Source: JAWQFO01 sp033436665 (GTDB taxonomy: Bacteria; Pseudomonadota; Alphaproteobacteria; Rhodobacterales; Rhodobacteraceae). From it: a stretch of 64,000 nucleotides of DNA. Shown here piece by piece: positions 8,750 to 17,381 of the stretch. The DNA lies in contig NZ_JAWQFO010000003.1 of assembly GCF_033436665.1 (NCBI RefSeq), positions 372,001 to 436,000 on the forward strand, read 5' to 3'. The notes below the pieces were generated by a model that had not been told where the DNA came from, did not search any database, and saw nothing but the letters and a program-made list of their open reading frames with translations. Each line of letters begins with the position of its first letter. Within the stretch, counting starts at the first letter, position 1. The position numbers were made by a program, and so were the translations under genes.

Positions 8750-9840
8750 AGCAAGTGCCCCGACTTCGCCGCCTTCGTGGCAAGGTAGGCCGCGTTATGG
8801 CTGTTCTCGCCGACCCGGAGCGGCACCCGCTTGTCAACGGTGATGCCACAGGTGTCCATCATAGCGACCTTCGCGGGGTTGTTCGTCAGCAGACGCACCT
8901 GCGAGACCCCGAGCCGCGTCAGGATCTGTGCTGCCAGGCGAAAGTCGCGCTCGTCATCCTCGAAGCCGAGGCGGTGATTGGCGTCGACGGTGTCGAAGCC
9001 TTGGTCCTGCAAGGAATAGGCCCGCATCTTGTTGGCCAATCCGATGCCGCGCCCCTCCTGGTTCATGTAAAGCAGGATGCCGGAACCTTCTTGGCCCATC
9101 TGTGCCAGCGCCGCGCGCAGTTGCGGGCCACAGTCGCATTTCAGCGAGCCCATCAGGTCGCCGGTAAAACAGGCCGAATGCAGCCGTACCAGCACCGGCG
9201 CCTGCCGGTCCGGCGTGCCGATCTCAACGGCGTAATGCTCTTCGCCGCCGTCTTCGGGACGAAAGACGTGAAGCCGCCCGCTTTCCGAGACTTCCATCGG
9301 CAGACGCGCGTTGACGACTGCGTGCAACGGGCTTGCCACACCGAATTGCGAGGCCGCGTCGCCAAGCGCGATCCGCGTGAGATCGTTGGCCGCCGCAAAT
9401 CCCGCCGCATCCGGCACCGGCACGACGATCGCGGCCGGCAGCAGGCGCGCCGCCTTGGCCAGAAGGATCGCCACACGGTGCGCCGAGACATCGCCGCCGC
9501 GGTCACAGGTCAGCGGTCCCTTGAGTGGCACGCGCAGGTCGTCCGCCGGGTCGGCCAACGCGCGCACCCAGCGCCCCGTTGCGTCCGGCGGTATCCGGAC
9601 CCGCGCGAGATCGCCATCATAGATCATCGCCTTCAGCGTCTGCGCCCGCCGCGCGGTGATCGCGATCACAGGTATCTGACCGACTGTAAGGACGTCCCCG
9701 AGCCGCGCGTCCGAGACCGTTTCCGCTGCCAGCACGAGGCTTCCAGTGCCGTCCTCGCCGTCCAGCACCACGGGCAAGCCCATCCGCATGTCTGCGCGTG
9801 CACGTGCGATCCGTTCGGTGCTGTCGGGTGAAAGTGTCAT
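8746..9840 (-). CDS. ribA: GTP cyclohydrolase II with degenerate RibB-like N-terminus
   Basis: The C-terminal half (about 175-364) is a full GTP cyclohydrolase II: zinc ligands Cys224, Cys235 and Cys237 in CFTGDLMGSLKCDC, 'NQEGRGIGLANKM' and 'LLTNNPAKV'. It opens GTP to the pyrimidine precursor of riboflavin. The first ~170 residues align in layout with DHBP synthase (RibB): 'RARADMRMGLPVVLDGEDG...AAETV' and 'DRGGDVSAHRVAILLAKAARLLPAAIV'. However, the catalytic DREN/EGD acidic cluster and the HTEA motif are gone. So it looks like a RibBA fusion whose RibB half has lost activity. Another ribB must exist outside this window. It is the first gene of a two-gene unit with the L,D-transpeptidase. 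Confidence 0.9.
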   Translation of the reverse strand: MTLSPDSTERIARARADMRMGLPVVLDGEDGTGSLVLAAETVSDARLGDVLTVGQIPVIAITARRAQTLKAMIYDGDLARVRIPPDATGRWVRALADPADDLRVPLKGPLTCDRGGDVSAHRVAILLAKAARLLPAAIVVPVPDAAGFAAANDLTRIALGDAASQFGVASPLHAVVNARLPMEVSESGRLHVFRPEDGGEEHYAVEIGTPDRQAPVLVRLHSACFTGDLMGSLKCDCGPQLRAALAQMGQEGSGILLYMNQEGRGIGLANKMRAYSLQDQGFDTVDANHRLGFEDDERDFRLAAQILTRLGVSQVRLLTNNPAKVAMMDTCGITVDKRVPLRVGENSHNAAYLATKAAKSGHLL

Positions 9841-9998
9841 GATGCGGCGATCCGAGGTTTTCAGCCCATCTAGGCCAGATCGACATAGAATGAAACATTT
9901 GCCGGTTCACGCAACACGAGCCCGTGATTTTTCCGACGCCTTCCTTGCCGCCATCGTGATCCGGCCACATGTGTCCCGAAACGACGCGAGGAATTGGC

Positions 9999-10685
9999 AT
10001 GGCACAGTTGAAGAAGATACTTCTGGTCGACGATGACGAGGACCTCCGCGAGGCTCTGAGCGAGCAGCTCATCATGACTGAGGATTTCGACGTCTACGAG
10101 GCCGGGAACGGCGCGGACGCGATGGCAAAGGCCCGTGAGGCGCTTTACGATCTGGTCATTCTCGACGTCGGATTGCCCGACACCGACGGGCGCGAGCTGT
10201 GCAAGCTGATGCGAAAGCAGGGCGTGAAAAGCCCGATCGTTATGCTGACAGGCCATGACAGCGATGCCGATACCATCCTCGGCCTCGACGCCGGGGCCAA
10301 CGACTACGTGACCAAGCCGTTCAAGTTTCCGGTGCTGCTGGCACGGATTCGCGCGCAGCTGCGCCAGCACGAGCAGTCCGAGGACGCCGTGTTCCAGCTC
10401 GGCCACTACACCTTCAAGCCGTCGATGAAGATGCTGATCACCGAAGACGAGAAGAAGGTGCGCCTGACCGAGAAAGAGACCAATATCCTGAAGTTCCTCT
10501 ATCGCTCGACCGATGCGGTGGTGCCGCGCGACGTGCTCTTGCACGAGGTCTGGGGCTATAATGCCGGCGTCACGACCCATACACTCGAGACGCACATCTA
10601 CCGGCTTCGTCAGAAAATAGAACCGGATCCGTCAAATGCGCGCCTTCTTGTGACCGAATCCGGCGGCTATCGTCTGATGGCTTGA
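9999..10685 (+). CDS. OmpR/PhoB-family response regulator (CenR-like)
   Basis: The start is set at the ATG at 9999, with GAGGAA 5 nt upstream; an upstream in-frame ATG at 9969 has no ribosome site. The protein (228 residues) has a receiver domain (acidic pocket Asp11-13, phospho-acceptor Asp56 in LDVGLP, Thr84, Lys106) and a C-terminal winged-helix DNA-binding domain (about 128-226). The recognition-helix region is 'TTHTLETHIYRLRQKIE'. No histidine kinase is adjacent. The opening 'QLKKILLVDDDEDLREALSEQL' resembles the essential cell-envelope regulator CenR of Rhodobacterales as I recall it, but that identity is only suggested. An inverted repeat CTTGA-CGT-TCAAG (10681-10693) overlaps its stop codon. 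Confidence 0.9.
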   Translation: MAQLKKILLVDDDEDLREALSEQLIMTEDFDVYEAGNGADAMAKAREALYDLVILDVGLPDTDGRELCKLMRKQGVKSPIVMLTGHDSDADTILGLDAGANDYVTKPFKFPVLLARIRAQLRQHEQSEDAVFQLGHYTFKPSMKMLITEDEKKVRLTEKETNILKFLYRSTDAVVPRDVLLHEVWGYNAGVTTHTLETHIYRLRQKIEPDPSNARLLVTESGGYRLMA

Positions 10686-10699
10686 CGTTCAAGCCCAGG

Positions 10700-10839
10700 T
10701 TAACGAATATCCCGTTATGAGTGTATCGAGCCACTTGGACTCCGGTTGACGAGCGACCGAACCAGTTCCCGCGCATGCCCGGGTCATGGCATGCACCTCC
10801 CTGTTGGACTGGACCGGGCCTTGTGCCCGGTCTTTTTTT
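10700..10839 (+). ncRNA. Candidate small RNA or processed 3' UTR
   Basis: The 127 bp between the response-regulator stop and the terminator hold no credible gene but have sRNA-like structure. A hairpin GCATGCC/GGCATGC (10773-10779 with 10788-10794) is followed by an unpaired linker containing ACCTCCCT (anti-Shine-Dalgarno-like), then a perfect terminator hairpin with a seven-T tail. The 5' end is not determined: TTGACG at 10682-10687 could be a -35 box, but no good -10 box follows. It could equally be the stable 3' end of the regulator mRNA. Confidence 0.35.
10812..10839 (+). terminator. Rho-independent terminator with T7 tail
   Basis: GACCGGGC (10812-10819), 5-nt loop, GCCCGGTC (10825-10832), then TTTTTTT (10833-10839). 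It is a perfect 8-bp GC-rich stem, 127 bp after the response-regulator stop codon. Confidence 0.92.
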
Positions 10840-10876
10840 GTCCTGACCGCGCGTAAGGCGCATGGCAGGGTGACTT

Positions 10877-10892
10877 AGAGGTCACTACCTCT
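10877..10892. promoter_or_regulatory. Perfect palindrome upstream of the MDR gene
   Basis: AGAGGT-CACT-ACCTCT (10877-10892) is a perfect 6-bp dyad 32 bp before the ATG at 10925 and downstream of the preceding terminator, so it lies in the promoter or leader of the MDR gene. It may be an operator or a small leader hairpin. The binding protein is unknown. Confidence 0.4.
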
Positions 10893-10924
10893 GATCCAAC
10901 CGCAAGCGAGGAAAGGACAGGCCG

Positions 10925-11899
10925 ATGCAGAAGGTGATCTACGAAGAGTTCGGAAACCCGGTCGAGGTGCTGAAGCTTGTCGAGGAAGACGCTCCGGTCC
11001 TCGCAGACGGGCAGGCCCGGGTGTCGGTGCTGCGCGCCCCGATCAATCCCTCGGACCTGATCCAGGTCTCGGGCAACTACGGCATCAAGCCGCCCTTGCC
11101 GGCGATCCCGGGCAACGAGGGGCTTGGTCGCGTGTCGGAAGTGAACGGCGACGGGATCGAGACCGGGCAGCTTGTCCTGCTGCCGCCCGGACGCGGCACA
11201 TGGATGACCGAGATGGTCTGCGACATCGCCACGCTGGTCCCACTGCCGGAGGGCGACCTCGACCAGCTTTCGATGCTCACGGTGAATCCGGCGACCGCGC
11301 AGCTTCTGCTGACCGAGTTCGTCGATCTTGCCGAGGGTGATTGGGTGATCCAGTCCGCCGCCAATTCCGCGGTCGGCAGCTATCTTGTGCAGCTTGCCGA
11401 GGCGCGCGGAATAAACGTGCTCAACGTGGTGCGCCGCGAGAGCGCGATCCCGAGCCTTGAAAAGCTTGGCGCGGAAACCGTGCTGGTTGATGGTCCCGAC
11501 CTGGCTGAGCGCGTGCGCGAAGCGACGGGCGCCGAGATGAAACTGGCTCTCGACGCGGTTGCGGGTGACACCTTCGCCCGGCTCGGCGATACGCTGGCCC
11601 CGGGCGGCACGCTGGTCAGCTATGGCGGCATGTCGAACCAGCCTTGCGCGGTGGATGCCGGCAAGATGATCTTCCGCGACCTGCACTTGCGCGGGTTCTG
11701 GCTGGTCAAGTGGTTCGAGTCCGCGAGCCGCGCGGCGCAGAAAGAGCTTTATACCGCCCTCACGGGTGCTGTGCTGAAAGGCACGCTGCACGCCCCGATC
11801 GACCGGCATTTCACGCTCGACCAGATCGCCGAGGCGGCACGTCATTCCTGGGCCGGAGAGCGCGACGGCAAGGTGCTCCTCGCTCCGAACGGGATCTGA
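10925..11899 (+). CDS. MDR-family 2-enoyl thioester reductase-like oxidoreductase
   Basis: The 324-residue protein is a zinc-independent medium-chain dehydrogenase/reductase. The motifs 'INPSDLIQVSGNYG', 'AIPGNEGLGRV', 'VNPATAQLLL' and 'QSAANSAVGSYLVQLA' (cofactor-binding loop) match the MECR/ETR group of NADPH-dependent 2-enoyl-ACP/CoA reductases more closely than plain quinone oxidoreductases. No catalytic zinc Cys/His set is visible. ETR enzymes reduce trans-2-enoyl thioesters in fatty acid synthesis; annotation as a generic zinc-binding alcohol dehydrogenase would be a common mislabel. SD GAGGAAAGGA lies upstream of the ATG. It appears monocistronic, with the exonuclease III gene 68 bp downstream. 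Confidence 0.85.
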   Translation: MQKVIYEEFGNPVEVLKLVEEDAPVLADGQARVSVLRAPINPSDLIQVSGNYGIKPPLPAIPGNEGLGRVSEVNGDGIETGQLVLLPPGRGTWMTEMVCDIATLVPLPEGDLDQLSMLTVNPATAQLLLTEFVDLAEGDWVIQSAANSAVGSYLVQLAEARGINVLNVVRRESAIPSLEKLGAETVLVDGPDLAERVREATGAEMKLALDAVAGDTFARLGDTLAPGGTLVSYGGMSNQPCAVDAGKMIFRDLHLRGFWLVKWFESASRAAQKELYTALTGAVLKGTLHAPIDRHFTLDQIAEAARHSWAGERDGKVLLAPNGI

Positions 11900-11967
11900 C
11901 GGGATCGGGCATGGAACCTCCGGGCGGGCCGCGATAGGGTCCGCCGCACCACCAACGGAGACCGTCG

Positions 11968-12756
11968 ATGCCCTTTTCGCTTGCCACCTGGAACATCAAC
12001 TCGGTGCGCCTGCGCGCGCCAATCGTTCTGCGGCTGCTGGCCGAGACCGCGCCCGACGTGCTTTGCCTGCAGGAATGCAAAAGCCCGGTGGAGAAGATGC
12101 CGCTCGATGCCTTTGCCGCGGCGGGATACCGCTACGCGGTGGCGCGCGGCCAGAAGGGCTACAACGGTGTCGCGATCCTGTCGAAGCTGCCGATCGAGGA
12201 TGTCGGCGAACGCGACTTCGCGCAACTGGGCCATGCACGGCATGTCGCAGCACGGCTCGAGAACGGCGTGACGGTGCACAACTTCTACGTGCCTGCCGGG
12301 GGCGACGTGCCGGACCGCGAGGTGAACCTGAAGTTCGGCCAGAAACTCGACTATCTGACCGAGATGCGCGACTGGTTCCATGCTGAGAAACCCGAGAAAT
12401 CCATCCTCGTCGGCGATCTCAACATCGCCCCGCGCGAGGACGACGTCTGGAACCACAAGGCGCTTCTGAAGATCGTCAGCCACACGCCGGTCGAGGTCGA
12501 GCATCTCGGCGCGGCGCAGGATGCCGGCAACTGGGTCGACGTGACCCGCAAGGATATCCCCGAGGGGCAGCTTTACAGCTGGTGGTCCTACCGCGCCAAG
12601 GACTGGGACGCCGCCGACAAGGGCCGGCGGCTGGACCATGTCTGGGCCTCGCCCGACATCGCCAACGCCGCCCATTCGAGCCGGATCCTGCGCGCGGCGC
12701 GAGGCTGGGAGCAGCCCAGCGACCACGCCCCGGTGTTTGCGACATTTGACCTTTGA
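11968..12756 (+). CDS. xth: Exodeoxyribonuclease III
   Basis: The 262-residue enzyme belongs to the EEP/ExoIII AP-endonuclease family and cuts DNA at abasic sites in base-excision repair. Motifs in order: 'TWNINSVRLR', catalytic Glu in 'LCLQECK' (about residue 36), 'GYNGVAIL', 'VGDLNIAP' (Asp-Asn pair), 'RRLDHVWASP' and the terminal 'PSDHAPV' with the Asp-His pair. Length is normal. The ATG is preceded by GGAG. It is followed 57 bp later by cnoX on the same strand. Confidence 0.95.
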   Translation: MPFSLATWNINSVRLRAPIVLRLLAETAPDVLCLQECKSPVEKMPLDAFAAAGYRYAVARGQKGYNGVAILSKLPIEDVGERDFAQLGHARHVAARLENGVTVHNFYVPAGGDVPDREVNLKFGQKLDYLTEMRDWFHAEKPEKSILVGDLNIAPREDDVWNHKALLKIVSHTPVEVEHLGAAQDAGNWVDVTRKDIPEGQLYSWWSYRAKDWDAADKGRRLDHVWASPDIANAAHSSRILRAARGWEQPSDHAPVFATFDL

Positions 12757-12813
12757 ATCCGGCGCGCATGCGCACATATAAGGCCCGAAACGCTCAACGC
12801 GAAGGATAGTGAC

Positions 12814-13731
12814 ATGGTCGACCTCAATCTCGGAGCCGCGCCGACGGCGGACGATCTGATCAAGGACAGCAGCGAAGCGACGTTCATGGCGGATGTCGTC
12901 GACGCCTCGCAGACCACGCCGGTCATCGTCGATTTCTGGGCCCCGTGGTGCGGCCCCTGCAAGACGCTCGGGCCGCAGCTCGAAGCTGCCGTGCGCGCCG
13001 CCAAGGGCGCTGTGAAGATGGTCAAGGTGAACGTCGACGAGGCGCAGATGATCGCAGGCCAGCTGCGCATCCAGTCGATCCCGACCGTTTACGCCTTCCA
13101 CAAGGGCCAGCCGGTCGACGGTTTCCAGGGCGCAGTGCCCGAATCCGAGATCAAAGCCTTTGTCGACCGTGTCGTCAGCGCCGGTGGCGGCGAGGCGCCG
13201 GGTGAAGCCCTGGCCGAGGCGATCGCGGCGGCCGAAGAGATGCTGTCCGAAGGGGCGGCGACCGACGCGGCCCAGACCTTTGCCGCGATCCTCGGGGAAG
13301 AGCCGAACAACGCGGCCGCCTACGGCGGTCTGGTGCGCGCGCATATCGCGATGGGCGAACTCGACCAGGCCGAGGCGATCCTGAACGGGGCGCCGGCCGA
13401 GATTTCCAAGTCGCCCGAACTCGACGCCGCGCATGCGCAGCTGCAGCTCGCCCGGCAGGCCGAGAACGCGGGTCCGGTGGCCGAACTGCGGGCTGCGGTC
13501 GAGGCAAAGCCCGACGACCACCAGGCACGCTTCGACCTTGCGCAGGCACTGCATGCCAAGGGCGACGCCGAGGCGGCGGTAGACGAGCTGCTCGAGCTCT
13601 TCCGGCGGGATCGCGAATGGAACGACGGGGCCGCGAAGACGCAGCTTTTTACCATTTTCGAGGCGATGAAACCGAACGATCCGGTGATGCTGAATGGCCG
13701 CCGCAAATTGAGTTCGATGATATTTGCCTGA
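12814..13731 (+). CDS. cnoX: Thioredoxin-TPR co-chaperone (CnoX/YbbN)
   Basis: The 305-residue protein has an N-terminal thioredoxin domain (about 20-130) with an intact redox site WCGPC (Cys46 and Cys49). A long C-terminal part (about 135-305) has Ala-rich helical pairs of TPR type. This is the architecture of CnoX (YbbN), a holdase and redox partner for GroEL and DnaK clients under oxidative stress. E. coli CnoX has an SxxC site, whereas the alphaproteobacterial proteins, as here, keep both cysteines and should be redox-active. The stop is followed 3-27 bp later by the Lon-N gene, suggesting co-transcription. Confidence 0.92.
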   Translation: MVDLNLGAAPTADDLIKDSSEATFMADVVDASQTTPVIVDFWAPWCGPCKTLGPQLEAAVRAAKGAVKMVKVNVDEAQMIAGQLRIQSIPTVYAFHKGQPVDGFQGAVPESEIKAFVDRVVSAGGGEAPGEALAEAIAAAEEMLSEGAATDAAQTFAAILGEEPNNAAAYGGLVRAHIAMGELDQAEAILNGAPAEISKSPELDAAHAQLQLARQAENAGPVAELRAAVEAKPDDHQARFDLAQALHAKGDAEAAVDELLELFRRDREWNDGAAKTQLFTIFEAMKPNDPVMLNGRRKLSSMIFA

Positions 13732-13758
13732 ACCGTGTCGCGGGCTAACTTCGAAGTC

Positions 13759-14403
13759 ATGGTCACCGCGGCAGAGCTCCCCGAGACGATCCCGGTATTT
13801 CCCCTTCCCGGGGCGCTGCTTCTGCCACGGTCACGGCTTCCGCTGCACATCTTCGAACCGCGCTACCTGCAGATGCTCGAGGACGCGCTGAAGACCCGCA
13901 CCCGGCTGATCGGCATGGTCCAGCCAAACCCGGTTCCCGGACGCGCGGGCAAGTCTCTGCACAGCATCGGTTGCGCCGGGCGGGTCACGCAATTTTCCGA
14001 GACCGAGGACGGGCGCTACCTGATCACGCTGGCGGGTATCTCGCGCTTTCGGATCGTCGAGGAGATCGAGGGCTTCGCGCCCTACCGGCGCTGCACCGTG
14101 AACTGGAGCGGGTTCGACCGGGATCTCGGCGCGGAAGAGCATGACGCGGGCTTTTCGCGCGATCCCTTCATGAACCTGATCGGGCGGTACTTCGACGCGC
14201 GCAAGCTAACCGCAGACTGGGACACGCTGAAGCAGGCCGAGGACGAGTTGCTGGTCAACTCGCTGTCGATGATGCTGGATTTCGAACCCGAGGACAAACA
14301 AGCGCTGCTCGAGGCGCCGTCGCTGGCGACGCGCCGCGAGACTTTGGTGACCCTGATCGAATATGCGCTGCGTGGCGGCGACGCGAGCGAGGTCATGCAG
14401 TGA
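13759..14403 (+). CDS. LON N-terminal (substrate-binding) domain protein
   Basis: This protein of about 214 residues is a stand-alone Lon N-terminal domain without ATPase or protease parts. It begins 'LPETIPVFPLPGALLLPR', typical of the family, and has 'LPLHIFEPRYLQML' and 'IGCAGRVTQF'. I chose the ATG at 13759 because family members start there; a GTG at 13735 in frame would add eight residues, and neither has a strong ribosome site. The function of such single-domain proteins is not known; they may bind unfolded proteins. It lies between cnoX (a holdase) and the Trm112-like gene, with which it overlaps by 4 bp (GTGA), so the three probably form one transcript. Confidence 0.9.
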   Translation: MVTAAELPETIPVFPLPGALLLPRSRLPLHIFEPRYLQMLEDALKTRTRLIGMVQPNPVPGRAGKSLHSIGCAGRVTQFSETEDGRYLITLAGISRFRIVEEIEGFAPYRRCTVNWSGFDRDLGAEEHDAGFSRDPFMNLIGRYFDARKLTADWDTLKQAEDELLVNSLSMMLDFEPEDKQALLEAPSLATRRETLVTLIEYALRGGDASEVMQ

Positions 14404-14585
14404 GCGGGACCGAGGTCACCTTCGACCGGCGCATGCTCGAAGCGCTGGTCTGCCCGCGCACCCAGACCACGCTGCACTACGATGCCGAGCGGCAGGAACT
14501 GGTCTCGAAGGCGGCCAACCTCGCCTACCCGATCCGCAACGGTATCCCGGTGATGCTGGAACACGAGGCGCGGGTGCTCGACTGA
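14400..14585 (+). CDS. Trm112/UPF0434 family small protein
   Basis: The 61-residue protein has the Trm112-like fold signature 'MLEALVCPRTQTTLHYD' followed by 'YPIRNGIPVMLEHEARVL'. Only one of the usual two zinc-cysteine pairs is recognisable (a lone Cys in 'LVCPRT'), as in many bacterial YcaR-type members. Eukaryotic Trm112 activates methyltransferases; the bacterial role is unclear. The start is GTG at 14400, overlapping the previous stop by 4 bp. The stop codon directly abuts the convergent UbiH-family gene. Confidence 0.9.
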   Translation: MSGTEVTFDRRMLEALVCPRTQTTLHYDAERQELVSKAANLAYPIRNGIPVMLEHEARVLD

Positions 14586-15812
14586 TCAGAGCGGCAGGCC
14601 CTGCATCAGGCGCGGCAGGTCGCCGGTCAGCCCTGCGGCCTCGCGGATGAAGGCGCGGCGCAGTCCGGGCCAGTTTCCGACGATGCCCATGCCGATGTCG
14701 CGCCCCGCGCGCAGGATCGGATTGTCGTTCGAAAACAGTCGGTTGAAGGTGTCTGTCGCCAGCGCCAAAGCGGTGTTGTCGAAGCGCCGCCATTGCTCGT
14801 ACCGCCGCAGCACGTCGGGCGCGCCTGCGTCCTCGCCGCGCCGTGTCGCGTCGGCGATCACCTCGGCCAGCGCCGCGATATCGCGCAGCCCGGCGTTGAG
14901 ACCCTGCCCCGCGATGGGGTGGACCCCGTGCGCGGCATCCCCGACCAGCGCCACGCGGTCGGCAACAAGCCGGTTCGCCAGCGACAGGCTCAGCGGGTAA
15001 CTGAAGCGGCCTCCGGCCAGCGATATCTCGCCCAGGAAATCCCCGAACCGCGGGCGCAGCACGTCAAGGTACGCCGCGTCGGGCAGGGCGTTGACCCGTG
15101 CCGCGGCCTCGGTGCCCTGCGTCCAGACGATCGACGAGCGGTCACCTTTCAGGGGCAGGATCGCCAGCGGACCTTCGGGCATGAAGAACTGGTGCGCGGT
15201 GCCGCCATGCGGCTTGGCATGCGCAATCGCGCAGACCAGCGCTGTCTGACCGTAGCCCCATCCGGTGCGCTGGATGCCGGCACGGATCGCCGTTCCCGAT
15301 CCACGTCCGTCGCAGCCGACGAGCAGCCGCGCGCGCAGGGATCCACCCGAGGACAATGTCACGGTGATCCCGCTCGTATCCGCGCTCTGGCCTGTGACGG
15401 TCGTGTCGTCGAGATGATCGATTCCCGGCGCGTTCTCGACGGTCGACAGAAGGGCGGGGCGCAGGTGCCGGTCCTCGACCATGTAGCCCATCGGGCCTTC
15501 CTCGATCTCGGCATGGTCGAAATGCATGAAAAAGGGCGAGGGGCCTTCGCCCGCGCGGCCGTCCGTCACCTTGATCTCGAGCATCGGCTGCGCATCGTCC
15601 TCGATCGCCGCGCGCAACCCGAGCCCGTCGAGCAGCCGCATCGAGGTGAGCGCGAGGGCATAGGCCCGGCCGTCGAACTCCGGCTCGGCCTGACGCGCCG
15701 CAATCTGCGCATCCACGAGTGTCACGCTCTGGCCAGCCGCGGCACAGGCAAGCGCCAGTGTCATGCCGTTCAGACCGCCCCCGGCGATTACGATATCGCT
15801 GTCGTAACTCAT
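14586..15812 (-). CDS. UbiH/UbiF-family ubiquinone biosynthesis FAD hydroxylase
   Basis: The start is the ATG at 15812; the longer frame up to 16268 runs through the amidase gene and is spurious. The 408-residue protein has the three UbiH/PHBH-type FAD motifs: GxGxxG-like 'IAGGGLNGMTLALACAAAG' near the N-terminus, the DG motif in 'LLVGCDGRGSGTA', and the GD motif in 'VALVGDAAHGVHPIAGQG'. These enzymes hydroxylate the benzoquinone ring during ubiquinone synthesis. Which position (UbiH, UbiF, UbiI or the broad UbiL/M types) cannot be told from this reading. It is divergent from the amidase gene across 84 bp that must hold both promoters. Confidence 0.92.
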   Translation of the reverse strand: MSYDSDIVIAGGGLNGMTLALACAAAGQSVTLVDAQIAARQAEPEFDGRAYALALTSMRLLDGLGLRAAIEDDAQPMLEIKVTDGRAGEGPSPFFMHFDHAEIEEGPMGYMVEDRHLRPALLSTVENAPGIDHLDDTTVTGQSADTSGITVTLSSGGSLRARLLVGCDGRGSGTAIRAGIQRTGWGYGQTALVCAIAHAKPHGGTAHQFFMPEGPLAILPLKGDRSSIVWTQGTEAAARVNALPDAAYLDVLRPRFGDFLGEISLAGGRFSYPLSLSLANRLVADRVALVGDAAHGVHPIAGQGLNAGLRDIAALAEVIADATRRGEDAGAPDVLRRYEQWRRFDNTALALATDTFNRLFSNDNPILRAGRDIGMGIVGNWPGLRRAFIREAAGLTGDLPRLMQGLPL

Positions 15813-15896
15813 GGCCCTGCATATGATCCGGGCCGGGGGATTGTCCATGCGCCCCGGCGTCGCTACCGTGCCGCGAAAATCCCGGGAGACGGCACG

Positions 15897-17225
15897 ATGC
15901 AGGAGTGGTTGACGAAAAGCGCGGCGGAACTCGGGCGCGCGATCGGCCGCGGCGAGATCGATCCCGTGGCGCTGGCCTCCGCCTATCTCGACGCCATCGA
16001 GGCGCATCGGCTCAGCGACCGGATCTATGCCCGCGTGACCCGCGACCGGGCGCTGTCGGAGGCCCGGGCCGCCGCCGTGCGGGCGAAGGAAAATCGCCGC
16101 CTGTCGCCGCTCGACGGCGTGCCGGTCAGCTGGAAGGACCTCTTCGACACCGCGGGCGTCGCGACCGAGGCGGGTTCGAAGCTTCTGGAGGGCCGCGTTC
16201 CCGAAGCGGATGCGGTGGTGCTGGCGAACGCGACCGCCGCAGGGCTCGTGTGCCTCGGCAAGACCCATATGAGCGAGCTGGCCTTCTCCGGTCTGGGCTA
16301 CAACCCGTCGACCGCGACGTCGCCTTGCGTCAACGACGAAGCCGCCGTATCGGGCGGGTCCTCTTCCGGGGCCGCGGCGTCCGTCGCCTTCGGCCTCGCA
16401 GCCGCTGCCATCGGGTCGGACACCGGCGGTTCGGTGCGCACGCCGGCGGCCTGGAACGACCTTGTCGGGCTCAAGACCACCTCCGGCCGGCTGTCGCTCG
16501 AAGGTGTCGTGCCGCTGATCCTGAGCCTCGACACGGTTGGGCCCCTGTGTCGGACGGTCGAGGATGCGGCGCTGCTGCTCGGCGTGCTCGAAGGCGAAGG
16601 GCCCTCCGATCTGGAAGGCGCGTCACTCGAGGGGCGACGCTTCGCCGTTCTGGACACGCTGACCTTCGACGGTATCGCCGACACGCCGCGCGCTGCCTTC
16701 GAGGCCGCGGTGAGCAGGCTCGGCGAGGCGGGGGCGCAGATCGAACGCCTGAGCTTCGACGGCCTTCCGAGAGCCATGGATCTCTCCGCCTGCGTCTACA
16801 CCGCCGAGGCCTACGGGCTATGGCGCGACGTGATCGAAGCCGATCCCGAGAAGATGTTCCCGCAGATCCTCGAACGGTTCCGCATCGGCAATGCCCATTC
16901 CGGCCCGGATTTCGTCGCCGCCTGGGCGTCGTTGAAGGCGTTGCGCATCGACTACGACCGGGCGACCGCGGGGTTCGATGCCGTGCTGTTGCCGACCAAC
17001 CCGATCATGCCACCGACGCTCGAGAAGCTGGAAAGCGACGAGGATTACTATGTGTCGGCCAACCTGATGGCGCTGCGCAACGCACGGATCGCGAACCTGA
17101 TGGGGCTCTGTGCGCTGACCCTTCCGACCGGGACGCCGAGCTGCGGGATCACGCTGATGGCACCCCCGGACATGGAAGCGGCGCTGCTGCGCATCGGGGC
17201 CGCCGCGGAGGCCGCTCTGGCCTGA
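15897..17225 (+). CDS. Amidase signature (AS) family amidase
   Basis: I chose the ATG at 15897, with GGGAGA 8 nt upstream; the long frame starting at 14793 is an antisense extension through the UbiH-family gene. The 442-residue protein has the Ser-cisSer-Lys triad: Lys80 in 'GVPVSWKDLFDTAG', the cis-Ser in 'SGGSSSGAAASVAFG' (about residue 155) and the nucleophile Ser179 in 'GSDTGGSVRTPAA'. AS enzymes hydrolyse carboxamides. It is close in length to indoleacetamide and allophanate-type amidases, but the substrate is not evident. No GatB/GatC neighbours are present, so it is unlikely to be GatA. Confidence 0.93.
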   Translation: MQEWLTKSAAELGRAIGRGEIDPVALASAYLDAIEAHRLSDRIYARVTRDRALSEARAAAVRAKENRRLSPLDGVPVSWKDLFDTAGVATEAGSKLLEGRVPEADAVVLANATAAGLVCLGKTHMSELAFSGLGYNPSTATSPCVNDEAAVSGGSSSGAAASVAFGLAAAAIGSDTGGSVRTPAAWNDLVGLKTTSGRLSLEGVVPLILSLDTVGPLCRTVEDAALLLGVLEGEGPSDLEGASLEGRRFAVLDTLTFDGIADTPRAAFEAAVSRLGEAGAQIERLSFDGLPRAMDLSACVYTAEAYGLWRDVIEADPEKMFPQILERFRIGNAHSGPDFVAAWASLKALRIDYDRATAGFDAVLLPTNPIMPPTLEKLESDEDYYVSANLMALRNARIANLMGLCALTLPTGTPSCGITLMAPPDMEAALLRIGAAAEAALA

Positions 17226-17381
17226 TCCGGGCCTTCCGGAAACCGCGCGATTCAGCCCGCGTCAAGATGTCAGAAATGCCACAAGTGCCGACAAGCAGTC
17301 GGGATTTTCTGGACGCGGGCGGCGGCGCTGGGCTACCTTGGGCGAAACGGGGCGTGAACGATCCCGGTCTGAGGCAGTCGT

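Noticed and set aside
10717..10749. Ten-codon open frame (ATG to TGA) after the response regulator
   Set aside because: There is no ribosome site before it, and a frame this short occurs by chance; the hairpin structure explains the region better.
14793..15896. 368-codon N-terminal extension of the amidase frame
   Set aside because: It runs antisense through the UbiH-family gene; the ATG at 15897 has a good ribosome site and starts the family-typical N-terminus.
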